A stretch of 64,000 nt of DNA from the NCBI GenBank assembly GCA_934247225.1, contig CAKQJE010000003.1, positions 62,001 through 126,000 of the forward strand, in the 5' to 3' direction. Each line of letters opens with the position of its first letter. Position 1 is the stretch's first letter. A program made the translations under genes and the position numbers. The stretch comes from an uncultured Clostridia bacterium. GTDB lineage: Bacteria > Bacillota > Clostridia > Christensenellales > Borkfalkiaceae. Positions 16,802-23,573 of this stretch are shown one piece after another. Under the pieces are notes generated by a model. The model saw nothing but the letters and a program-made list of their open reading frames with translations, was not told where the DNA came from and did no database searches.

Positions 16802-17063
16802 AACGAACCTTGCCAAAACGCCGCAATTTCCGTGCTTTTTGTCAAATTCTCGCTTGAAGTACGTATAGTACATCTTCGTTCGCCTTTACCAAAAATCATC
16901 GAAAATATCGGCGTTTTGGTTGCGGGTAAGTCTGACGGCGAATTTTTAGGCTAAGACAAGGCACGCGAACGGGTTAATACTTGACGTATAAGCCGCGAGC
17001 GTAACGATGTATTAGTCAAAAACTCGCTGTCAGACCACGGTTTGTTTTATTCTTGTCTGGCAT
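16785..17063 (+). repeat. Structured repeat element, copy 2 (three-way-junction fold)
   Basis: The outer arms 16785-16809 and 17039-17063 pair at 24 of 25 bases (beginning ATGCCAGACAAGAATAAAAC). Inside are hairpin A (16813-16823 with 16909-16919, CCAAAACGCCG, perfect) and hairpin B (16931-16947 with 17018-17034, 15 of 17). The loops match copy 1 (1383-1697, opposite strand), while all three stems differ in sequence. It interrupts an IS21 istA frame, which shows that it has been mobile. No open reading frame fits inside. Confidence 0.75.
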
Positions 17064-17165
17064 CCGAACGGCGAATATTATCGTAAGATTTTAGAAGAAA
17101 AAGAAGAATGGCTTAAATCCTTAAAACTCGAAGAAGATAAAATCTTAGATAACGACTTAGATTAA
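17061..17165 (+). pseudogene. Gene tail after the repeat element
   Basis: Directly after the right arm the frame HPNGEYYRKILEEKEEWLKS continues for 34 residues to LDNDLD and TAA. Its charged composition and lack of a start suggest the C-terminal end of a gene. I cannot tell whether it belonged to the interrupted transposase unit or to another protein. Confidence 0.3.
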
Positions 17166-17181
17166 GTGCTTAAAAAAACAA

Positions 17182-17216
17182 GTTTCTCGTAAAAACCAAC
17201 AATATTTGCGAGAAAC
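17182..17216 (+). promoter_or_regulatory. Upstream operator dyad of fic gene
   Basis: GTTTCTCGTAAA (17182-17193) and TTTGCGAGAAAC (17205-17216) form a dyad with an 11-bp centre, the same geometry as the operator overlapping the promoter. Only one position of the arms fails to match symmetrically. Confidence 0.7.
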
Positions 17217-17240
17217 CCTTCCTTTTCAAGGGAAAATCTA

Positions 17241-17269
17241 TTGACTTTTCTCGTAAAAAGTTCTATAAT
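17241..17269 (+). promoter_or_regulatory. Promoter of fic gene
   Basis: TTGACT (17241-17246), 17-bp spacer, TATAAT (17264-17269). The core promoter is embraced by the operator dyad 17246-17280, so binding there should repress. Confidence 0.8.
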
Positions 17270-17280
17270 TTACGAGAAAA
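17246..17280 (+). promoter_or_regulatory. Promoter-overlapping operator dyad of fic gene
   Basis: A perfect dyad: TTTTCTCGTAAA (17246-17257), 11-bp centre, TTTACGAGAAAA (17269-17280). It covers the spacer, the -10 box and the transcription start. Together with the dyad at 17182 it points to repression, probably by the C-terminal helix-turn-helix of the Fic protein itself. Confidence 0.75.
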
Positions 17281-17301
17281 CATTATGAAGAGGTATATTG
17301 T

Positions 17302-18351
17302 ATGAGAGATTTTAATTACTCTTTACTAAAAAACCTGAAATGGGACTTAGAAATCGTTAATTATTTAACCGCCATTCACGAAGCAAAGGGAAAGCAAGAA
17401 CTTTATTTAAAGCATCAGCCCGAAAAATTAAATAAGCTCGTGGAAATTGCAAAAGTGCAAAGTACGGAATCGTCTAACGACATAGAGGGCATAAGAACTA
17501 CGAATATGAGGTTAAAACAACTTTTAACGGATAAGACTACGCCTAAAAACCGTGACGAAGAAGAAATCGCAGGGTATAGAGACGCGCTTAACGTTATTCA
17601 CGAAAGTTTTGAGTATATCCCTATGACTTCAAATTATATCTTGCAACTTCATAAGATTTTATATAGTCATTCAAGCAAGAGTATCGGCGGTAAGTTCAAA
17701 AATGTTCAAAACTATATTACATTAACCGAAAACGGCAAGGAAAGTATTTTGTTTACGCCGCCTGCGCCTTACGAAACACCCGAAGCAATAGACAAGATTT
17801 GCAACGAGTTCAATATAGTGATTTCTGAATGCGAAGTAGACCCGCTTATCCTGATACCGATTTTTATTCACGATTTCTTGTGCATACACCCGTTTTCGGA
17901 CGGCAATGGTAGAATGAGTAGACTTTTCACTACGCTTTTGCTGTATAGAAACGGCTATATGGTAGGTAAGTATATTTCTTTGGAATCTAAAATTGCGAAA
18001 AATAAAAACGCATATTACGACGCGTTAGAAAAGGCGCAAGCGGGGTGGAATGAAGGGAAAGAGGATGTTGTTCCGTTTATCAAATACTTGCTCGGCACGA
18101 TTATTTCGGCATATAGAGATTTTGAAGACAGAATGGAAATTGTAAGCGGAAGCGAGTCGGCGCTCGATATGGTTAAAAAAGCCGTAGCGAATAAAATCGG
18201 CAAGTTTACCAAAATGGATATCGTGGCAATGTGTCCGTCGATTAGCAATAGTTCGGTAGAAAGTTCGCTCAAAAAGCTTGCAAAAGAAGGCTTTATCGAA
18301 AAGAAAGGCGCAAGCCGTGCAACGTATTACGTCAGAGCGGAAAAAATCTAA
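17302..18351 (+). CDS. Fic family protein with C-terminal HTH (class II)
   Basis: A 349-residue Fic (filamentation induced by cAMP) protein, a family that mostly transfers AMP to target proteins. The active-site motif HPFSDGNGR lies at residues 196-204. The inhibitory helix motif (S/T)xxxE(G/N) is SNDIEG at 58-63, N-terminal to the Fic core, which makes it class II (self-inhibited). Residues ~285-345 form a winged helix-like domain (KMDIVAMCPSISNSSVESSLKKL) likely to bind DNA. Start ATG follows GAAGAGG. Two 12-11-12 dyads upstream, one over the promoter, suggest autorepression. It stands alone without an antitoxin gene. Confidence 0.9.
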   Translation: MRDFNYSLLKNLKWDLEIVNYLTAIHEAKGKQELYLKHQPEKLNKLVEIAKVQSTESSNDIEGIRTTNMRLKQLLTDKTTPKNRDEEEIAGYRDALNVIHESFEYIPMTSNYILQLHKILYSHSSKSIGGKFKNVQNYITLTENGKESILFTPPAPYETPEAIDKICNEFNIVISECEVDPLILIPIFIHDFLCIHPFSDGNGRMSRLFTTLLLYRNGYMVGKYISLESKIAKNKNAYYDALEKAQAGWNEGKEDVVPFIKYLLGTIISAYRDFEDRMEIVSGSESALDMVKKAVANKIGKFTKMDIVAMCPSISNSSVESSLKKLAKEGFIEKKGASRATYYVRAEKI

Positions 18352-18864
18352 GGTTTTTTTATCAATATGATTCAATTTCTCTTGTGCAGCCAAGGATCGA
18401 TTCTGACGGCATATATCATATAGCTGTTTAAAACCCCGACAAAACTTATATTGGAAAGTTGGTTGTAATTACGACTAAAAATCAACCCGACGTCGCGCTT
18501 GATTTCCGAGAAACAAAGTTGTATCGAGCAGAAATGGAGTTCATTCTTCGCCCGGCGCAATGGCAGAATTTTTTGATTAGATTATATGTAAAACAAAGAA
18601 AGCAAAAAAATAAAAACACGAACAGGCTGTTTTATATGTGCGTTTGTAAAAATATTTTTTCCAAAAGGACATATAAAACTTGATAAATGACTATTATATA
18701 TAATTATGCTGTATAAGGAAACAATAAGCTAAAATATATTCGTAAGCATATTATTGTTGATTTACTAAAAAATCACAGCAAAAAAGTAAAAAAAATTTTA
18801 CGGAATACGGGGCGGCAGAAATTTTTGCCGCCCTATAATTTTAGCTTTAAAAAAGAGCGAATGC
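18352..18864 (+). other. Gene-free, decayed stretch
   Basis: About 510 bp without a credible gene. A frame from ~18432 (PDKTYIGKLVVITTKNQPDV onward) has protein-like composition for ~45 residues but no start signal or recognisable family, and then turns into AT-rich low-complexity DNA. The second half is very AT-rich. The only clear structure is a hairpin at 18810-18833. I read the region as degraded coding sequence. Confidence 0.4.
18810..18833 (+). terminator. Hairpin before flavodoxin relic
   Basis: GGGCGGCA pairs perfectly with TGCCGCCC around an 8-nt loop, followed by TATAATTTTA. Possibly a terminator of a lost gene. Confidence 0.55.
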
Positions 18865-19305
18865 TTGATTTGTGTTATTATCTCTGTGCAAACGAGTGCG
18901 GCGGGCGCGGACATTTACGAGATCAGACCGAAAGTGCCGTATACGGACGCAGACCTCGATTGGACGGATAAAACGAGCCGCAGCACGATAGAAATGAAGG
19001 ACGCGTCCTCGCGCCCCGAGATTGCGGACAACAACGCGGACATAAGCGGTCACGACGTTATTTTCGTGGGATTTCCCATATGGTGGTACGTTGCGCCTAC
19101 CATAATAAACACTTTTTTGGAAAGCTATGATCTTTCGGGGAAAACCGTAATTCCTTTCGCCACGAGCGGCGGAAGCGGAATGGGAAAAACCGACGACGTT
19201 CTTCATAAGCTTTGTCTTTCTTCCGTCAATTGGAAGCCGGGTAAGCTTTTAAATCGGGCGTCCGAGGACGATATGAAAGCCTGGATAAAGGCTCTCGGTT
19301 TATAA
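18865..19305 (+). pseudogene. Flavodoxin lacking its N-terminus
   Basis: From GADIYEIRPKVPYTDADLDW onward the frame is a good flavodoxin (FMN-binding electron carrier) with GHDVIFVGFPIWWYVAP and IPFATSGGSGMG. The first ~25 residues of the family, including beta strand 1 and the S-x-T-G-x-T FMN-phosphate loop, are missing. Residues before GAD (MICVIISVQTSA) do not fit the family. Without the phosphate loop it should not bind FMN, so it is called a pseudogene. It converges with the hxlR-type gene and shares its terminator. Confidence 0.65.
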
Positions 19306-19322
19306 AAATCGATTACAAAAAT

Positions 19323-19355
19323 AAAGGGGCTGCATATCGGATTTGCAGTCCCTTT
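19323..19355. terminator. Bidirectional terminator between flavodoxin relic and HxlR gene
   Basis: AAAGGGGCTGCA pairs with TGCAGTCCCTTT with one mismatch; A-rich on the left and T-rich on the right, between two converging frames. Confidence 0.8.
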
Positions 19356-19357
19356 GT

Positions 19358-19684
19358 TTATAGTTTTGCTTTGTAATCCTCGCCCCATTCGAGCATCGCG
19401 TCGAGAACGGGTTTTAAGGTGTTGCCTAAATCGGATAAGGAGTACTCAACCCTCGGCGGAACTTCGGCGAAAACTTCGCGTTCGATAAGTCCGTCGCTTT
19501 CCAAAGCGCGCAGGTTGTCCGTAAGTACTTTTTTGCTTAATCCCGGAATGGTTTTCATAAAATCGGTAAAACGCTGCTTTCCGCCGTAAAACATATTCCG
19601 AAGAATCAGAAGTTTCCATTTGTTTCCTATAAGTTGAACGGTGGTTGCCACGGGGCATTCGGGCAGTTCGTCTCTGGTCAGCAT
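19358..19684 (-). CDS. HxlR-family transcriptional regulator
   Basis: A 108-residue winged helix regulator. It has the HxlR signature: an N-terminal conserved Cys in ELPECPVATTVQLIGNKWK, then LILRNMFYGGKQRFTDF, IPGLSKKVLTDNLRALESDGLI and YSLSDLGNTLKPVLDAM. Members often sense aldehydes, quinones or disulfide stress through the Cys. The start (MLTRDEL) is fixed by AAGGAG 8 bp upstream; the longer frame would run through its own promoter. It is divergent from the MBL-macrodomain-SirTM operon and probably controls it. Confidence 0.9.
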   Translation of the reverse strand: MLTRDELPECPVATTVQLIGNKWKLLILRNMFYGGKQRFTDFMKTIPGLSKKVLTDNLRALESDGLIEREVFAEVPPRVEYSLSDLGNTLKPVLDAMLEWGEDYKAKL

Positions 19685-19712
19685 AAATTTTCTCCTTTTC
19701 TTTTCTGTTCGC

Positions 19713-19741
19713 ATTATAACAAAACGCAAGGAAAATGTCAA
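19713..19741 (-). promoter_or_regulatory. Consensus promoter of HxlR gene
   Basis: On the minus strand: TTGACA (19736-19741), 17-bp spacer, TATAAT (19713-19718), ~29 bp before the start codon. Confidence 0.85.
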
Positions 19742-19770
19742 TAGTTCAAAAAAGAAACCTGGTAACAAAT

Positions 19771-19787
19771 CTATTATCCGATAATAG
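19771..19787. promoter_or_regulatory. Palindromic operator candidate
   Basis: CTATTATC-C-GATAATAG, a perfect 8-bp dyad with a 1-bp centre, lies between the two divergent promoters. It is the best candidate binding site for the HxlR protein. Confidence 0.55.
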
Positions 19788-19820
19788 AAAAGTAACGTTA
19801 TGGAATTTGAAAAAGAAATT

Positions 19821-19829
19821 TGTTATACT
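19821..19829 (+). promoter_or_regulatory. Extended -10 promoter of MBL-macrodomain-SirTM operon
   Basis: TGTTATACT is an extended -10 box 45 bp upstream of the MBL gene; there is no good -35 box at 17 bp. Confidence 0.5.
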
Positions 19830-19874
19830 ATGCGTGCAATCGATGAGATTGACAAAATTTTCTGAGGTGCTATA

Positions 19875-20672
19875 ATGAATAAAAATGATTTCACTGTTGT
19901 TAAACTTGAAAAAGGCTCTGTAAGCGTGTACGACTACGGAACGATAAAACTTCATTCCTATAAAACGGACGACCCCATATCGGACGAAGTTTTCGTTCTG
20001 GAAAAGAACGGGCAGGCAGTCGTTATCGAGTCGCCTTGCTTTTTCGATAATGAAGCCGCGCTTTCTTCTTATATTAAAGATATGAACGTGAACGTTGCGG
20101 GAATTCTTGTCGCTTACCACGCCGCGGGCGGAAATTTTTTGCCGAACGTGAAGAAATACGGAACGGCGGGCGCGAAAGCATACGGCGAAAATGGCGGCGG
20201 AAAGGCACTTATCGATAACTTTACCAAAGCTTTCGGAAGTTCTTTCGATAATAAAATTCATAACATAACCGAAATTTTAACGGCGGGGAAAGTCGTTATC
20301 GGCGGTATAGAATTTATTATAAAGCCGAACGACGAGGCATACACGATCGAAATTCCCGAAATAAACGCCGTTTACACGCATATGCTCGGACACGATTGCC
20401 ACTCGATTGTCGCGGGCAGCGGTCATGCGGACGCGATTATTTCGGAATTGAAAGAGTATATTTCGAAAGGTTTCGGGCTTATTCTCACTTCGCACTATAC
20501 GCCCGAAGATTTAAAGGACGCCGAAACAAAGATTGCTTATATAGAGGATTTAAAGAAAATCGCGAAAGAAAGTAAAACCGCGGACGAATTCAAGAAAATC
20601 GTAAACGAGAAATATCCCGATTACGGCGGAGAAAATTACCTCGCGATGACTGCGAATATGTTTTTCGGATAA
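19875..20672 (+). CDS. MBL-fold-like protein with degenerate metal site
   Basis: A 265-residue protein with the pattern of a metallo-beta-lactamase-like fold: SDEVFVLEKNGQAVVIESPCFF, a strand-loop ILVAYHAAGGNFLPN where active members have HxHxDH, and GHDCHSIVAGSG and LILTSHYTPED further on. Because the HxHxDH motif is reduced to YHAAGG, metal-dependent hydrolase activity is doubtful. Location is cytoplasmic. It is the first gene of an operon with a macrodomain (2-bp gap) and a SirTM, downstream of the divergent HxlR gene. Start preceded by TGAGGTGC. Confidence 0.65.
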   Translation: MNKNDFTVVKLEKGSVSVYDYGTIKLHSYKTDDPISDEVFVLEKNGQAVVIESPCFFDNEAALSSYIKDMNVNVAGILVAYHAAGGNFLPNVKKYGTAGAKAYGENGGGKALIDNFTKAFGSSFDNKIHNITEILTAGKVVIGGIEFIIKPNDEAYTIEIPEINAVYTHMLGHDCHSIVAGSGHADAIISELKEYISKGFGLILTSHYTPEDLKDAETKIAYIEDLKKIAKESKTADEFKKIVNEKYPDYGGENYLAMTANMFFG

Positions 20673-20674
20673 TT

Positions 20675-21418
20675 ATGAACGCGCTTGATAGATTGATTGA
20701 AATTTTATGCGACGAACGCGGAGAAAGCGTTCCGAAGCTTACCCAAAAGCAGAAGCCCGATTATTTTCGGGCTTTATGCAACGTTCGCCCGCCTGCGCCT
20801 GCTTCCGCGGAGTTTTTATCTTTGCAGAACGAATATCTGACGGAAAGAAAAAACGAACGCGGCATAACCGACGTTGAAAAATTAACATATACGGGCGATA
20901 TTTCGCTTTTCAAAGGCGACATAACGACGCTTAACGCGGACGCGATAGTAAACGCCGCAAACTCGGCTATGCTCGGCTGCTTTCATCCTTTGCATAATTG
21001 CATAGACAACGTTATTCATTCGGCGGCGGGCGTGCAGGTAAGGCTCGATTGTAATGATATTATGAAAGGAAAAGAAGCCGAAAACGGAGAAGTCATCGTT
21101 ACAAAAGCGTACAATCTGCCGAGCAGGTTTATCTTTCATACCGCAGGACCGATCGTTTGCGGCAAAGTCAGCGGGGAAAATCGGAAAGATTTGCAAAAAT
21201 GCTACGAAAAATGTCTTGAAAAAGCCGACGATATGAAACTTAAAAGCGTCGCGTTTTGTTGCATTTCCACGGGCGTTTTCGGTTATCCGAAAGACGAGGC
21301 GGCTTTTCGGGCAGTGAAAACGGTGAAGGATTATATTGCGCGGACGAAAAGCGGGATAAAAGTGATTTTCGACGTATTCACGGAGGAAGATTATGCAGTT
21401 TACAAACGAATTCTCTGA
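20675..21418 (+). CDS. Zinc-type macrodomain ADP-ribosyl hydrolase
   Basis: A 247-residue protein with an ~70-residue N-terminal extension (LIEILCDERG) and a macrodomain: GDITTLNADAIVNAANSAM, then the zinc-macrodomain motif CFHPLHNCIDN (Cys102, His107 and Cys109 as likely ligands), and later FCCISTGVFGYPKDEA. In the SirTM-linked family it removes ADP-ribose from proteins. The next gene, SirTM, overlaps it by 26 bp, the pairing known from lipoylation-linked ADP-ribosylation operons of Firmicutes. It lacks a clear ribosome binding site and probably relies on translational coupling to the MBL gene. Confidence 0.9.
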   Translation: MNALDRLIEILCDERGESVPKLTQKQKPDYFRALCNVRPPAPASAEFLSLQNEYLTERKNERGITDVEKLTYTGDISLFKGDITTLNADAIVNAANSAMLGCFHPLHNCIDNVIHSAAGVQVRLDCNDIMKGKEAENGEVIVTKAYNLPSRFIFHTAGPIVCGKVSGENRKDLQKCYEKCLEKADDMKLKSVAFCCISTGVFGYPKDEAAFRAVKTVKDYIARTKSGIKVIFDVFTEEDYAVYKRIL

Positions 21419-22244
21419 GAAATGCGAAAAACTCAAAAGCCTTATCGAGAACGCCGAAGCGATAGTTATCGGCGCGGGCGCGGGGCTTTCCGCCGCTGCG
21501 GGATTTACTTATTCGGGCAAGCGTTTTCACGAAAACTTTCACGATTTCGAGGCAAAATACAACTTTCACGATATGTATTCGGGCGGATTTTATCCTTATA
21601 AAACGCCCGAGGAATATTGGGCTTATTGGTCGAGATATGTTTTTTTAAACCGCTATATGCCCGCCCCGAAACCCGTTTACGACGAATTGTTCGATATCGT
21701 CAGGGATAAAAACTATTTCGTTATAACGACGAACGTCGATCATTGTTTTCAGAAAGCCGGTTTTGATAAAAAAAGGTTGTTTTACACCCAAGGGGATTAC
21801 GGGCTTTTTCAATGCTCCGTTCCGTGCCGTAATAAAACTTACGACAACGAGGAGATAATCCGAAAAATGTATTCGGAGCAGAAAAATATGCAAATTCCGT
21901 CCGAACTTGTGCCGAAATGCCCCGTTTGCGGAAAGCCTATGACTATGAACTTGCGCGCGGACGATACATTCGTCGAGGACGACGGCTGGCATTCGGCCTG
22001 CGAACGATACGAACGATTCATAAAAGAGAATAAAAAGAAAAAAGTTTTATATCTCGAACTCGGAGTAGGTGTGAACACCCCCGTTATAATAAAATATCCG
22101 TTCTGGCAACTGACGGCGCAAAACAAAAACGCGGGTTACGTTTGCGTAAATAAAGATATGGCATACGCTCCCGAGGAGATAAAACCCCGTTCGCTATGCT
22201 TTTCGGAGGATATCTCGGACGTAATAAAGTCTTTGGCAAAGTAA
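21393..22244 (+). CDS. SirTM (class M sirtuin) ADP-ribosyltransferase
   Basis: A 283-residue sirtuin of the M class. NAD-binding GAGAGLSAAAGF lies at residues ~28-38, TTNVDHCFQKAG at 112-123, and TQGDYG at 132-137, where a Gln takes the place of the catalytic His of deacetylating sirtuins. Four Cys (141, 145, 176, 179) form the zinc site. Family members ADP-ribosylate a lipoylated GcvH-like protein, and the macrodomain partner reverses this. No GcvH-L or lipoate ligase gene is present here, so the target is open. GGAGGAAG precedes the start inside the macrodomain gene. Confidence 0.9.
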   Translation: MQFTNEFSEKCEKLKSLIENAEAIVIGAGAGLSAAAGFTYSGKRFHENFHDFEAKYNFHDMYSGGFYPYKTPEEYWAYWSRYVFLNRYMPAPKPVYDELFDIVRDKNYFVITTNVDHCFQKAGFDKKRLFYTQGDYGLFQCSVPCRNKTYDNEEIIRKMYSEQKNMQIPSELVPKCPVCGKPMTMNLRADDTFVEDDGWHSACERYERFIKENKKKKVLYLELGVGVNTPVIIKYPFWQLTAQNKNAGYVCVNKDMAYAPEEIKPRSLCFSEDISDVIKSLAK

Positions 22245-22269
22245 TAAAAAGTTTATAAAATTCAATCGA

Positions 22270-22296
22270 CCCCGACTTTAAAGTCGGGGTTTTTTA
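22270..22296 (+). terminator. Intrinsic terminator of SirTM operon
   Basis: A perfect 20-bp palindrome, CCCCGACTTT/AAAGTCGGGG, is followed by seven T. It is 25 bp after the SirTM stop codon. Confidence 0.92.
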
Positions 22297-22475
22297 TGCC
22301 CGAAAATATTTATAATAAAACAAAAAATAAGCCGTTAATCGACTTATAGGCGGGTTTTTGAGTTGTGATTGACGTTTTTTCGGCATTTCGGAAGCAAAAT
22401 CCGATAATTTGCGCAAGAAAAACGTAAACAAAGCAAAAAACAAAAACAGGATAAATTTTTGGCATAAACAGGACA

Positions 22476-22504
22476 TTGTATTGCCCGATTGAAAATGATA
22501 AAAT
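22476..22504 (+). promoter_or_regulatory. Promoter of DUF4434 gene
   Basis: TTGTAT (22476-22481), 17-bp spacer, TAAAAT (22499-22504). The -10 region sits in TTGAAAATGATAAAATAA, nearly the same as the sequence around the -10 box of the second ABC operon at 53.2 kb. Confidence 0.55.
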
Positions 22505-22546
22505 AAAAACAACCGAAAACATTAAAATTTTTCGGCGAGGAGACAT

Positions 22547-23458
22547 ATGACGGAAAACAAAAGCAAATTCCCGATAACGGGAACGTTTATAGACGAAATA
22601 ACTTATGACATACCGTCGTCCAATTGGACGGAAAAGCAGTGGGCGGACGATCTCGACAATATGAAAGCCGCGGGGATGGATACGCTCGTGTTCATCCGCG
22701 GCGGATACGAGGGGCGGACGATTTTCCCTTCGGAAAACTTTTTCTGTCTGAGAAAGGACGATTTAGTGGATTTTATTTTAAAAGAAGCCGAAAAACGGGA
22801 TATGAAAGTGTTTATCGGACTTTATATTTCCAATCTTACCTGGAACGACGGCGACGTGAAAGGCGAAATCGAGGCAAACAAAAAGTTCATTCCCGAAGTA
22901 ATCGGGAAATACGGCGCTTACAAATCTTTCGCGGGGTGGTACGTTCCGCACGAGGTTGCGACGAATATTTACAACATCGGAAGGCTCACGAAAAGCCTCG
23001 CCGCAATGTGTAAGGACAAAACGCCCGAAAAAAAGGTGCTTTTAAGTCCGTTTTTCAAGGAGACGACAAGCAATAACCAACCGTTCGCTCCCGAACGTTT
23101 TTACGACGAGTGGGACGGGATTTTCGCGTCCTTCGGCGGCGACGTCGATATTTGCGCTTATCAGGACGGCTCGGCTTCGCTTAAAAACGTCGCGGAGTAT
23201 TTCAAAGCGGCGAAAACGCTTTGCGACAAGCATAAAATCAGCCTTTGGGCGAATGTGGAAACGTTCGAACGCGACGTGAGATTTCTGTATTTCCCCATAC
23301 CGTTCGAGCTTCTGAGAACAAAACTCGAAATGTTGAAGCCTTACGTCGAAAAGAGCATTACTTTCGAATTTTCGCATTTTTTGAGTCCGCAATCGATTTT
23401 CCCGTCGGCGAGAAATCTCAATAAACTGTACATCGATTATTACGGCGGGAAAAAGTAA
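22547..23458 (+). CDS. DUF4434 TIM-barrel, glycosidase-like protein
   Basis: A 303-residue protein without signal peptide, matching the DUF4434 family (PITGTFIDEITYDIPSSNW, DLDNMKAAGMDTLVFIRGGY, FAGWYVPHEV, ISLWANVETFE). The fold is a (beta/alpha)8 barrel related to glycoside hydrolases; Glu in WYVPHEV and in ANVETFE are at the strand ends expected for the catalytic pair. The substrate is unknown. It is preceded by CGAGGAG and its own promoter and faces the AraC gene. Probably part of the carbohydrate regulon. Confidence 0.8.
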   Translation: MTENKSKFPITGTFIDEITYDIPSSNWTEKQWADDLDNMKAAGMDTLVFIRGGYEGRTIFPSENFFCLRKDDLVDFILKEAEKRDMKVFIGLYISNLTWNDGDVKGEIEANKKFIPEVIGKYGAYKSFAGWYVPHEVATNIYNIGRLTKSLAAMCKDKTPEKKVLLSPFFKETTSNNQPFAPERFYDEWDGIFASFGGDVDICAYQDGSASLKNVAEYFKAAKTLCDKHKISLWANVETFERDVRFLYFPIPFELLRTKLEMLKPYVEKSITFEFSHFLSPQSIFPSARNLNKLYIDYYGGKK

Positions 23459-23466
23459 GCGAATAA

Positions 23467-23489
23467 AAAATCCGCTTGCGGCGGATTTT
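23467..23489. terminator. Bidirectional terminator between DUF4434 and AraC genes
   Basis: AAAATCCGC pairs with GCGGATTTT around a 5-nt loop just after the DUF4434 stop; A-run on the left and T-run on the right. Confidence 0.75.
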
Positions 23490-23573
23490 CGGTGCATATA
23501 AGTTCGTTTCGGCGGGTAAGTGTATGTCGCAGCGCAGTTTATGCCGAGGTGCGGGACAAAAGTATGTTTCGGC

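Noticed and set aside
18432..18683. Small plus-strand gene (about 75-85 codons) after fic
   Set aside because: No start signal or recognisable family; the C-terminal part is low-complexity Lys/Asn-rich translation of AT-rich DNA. Kept only as possible remnant.
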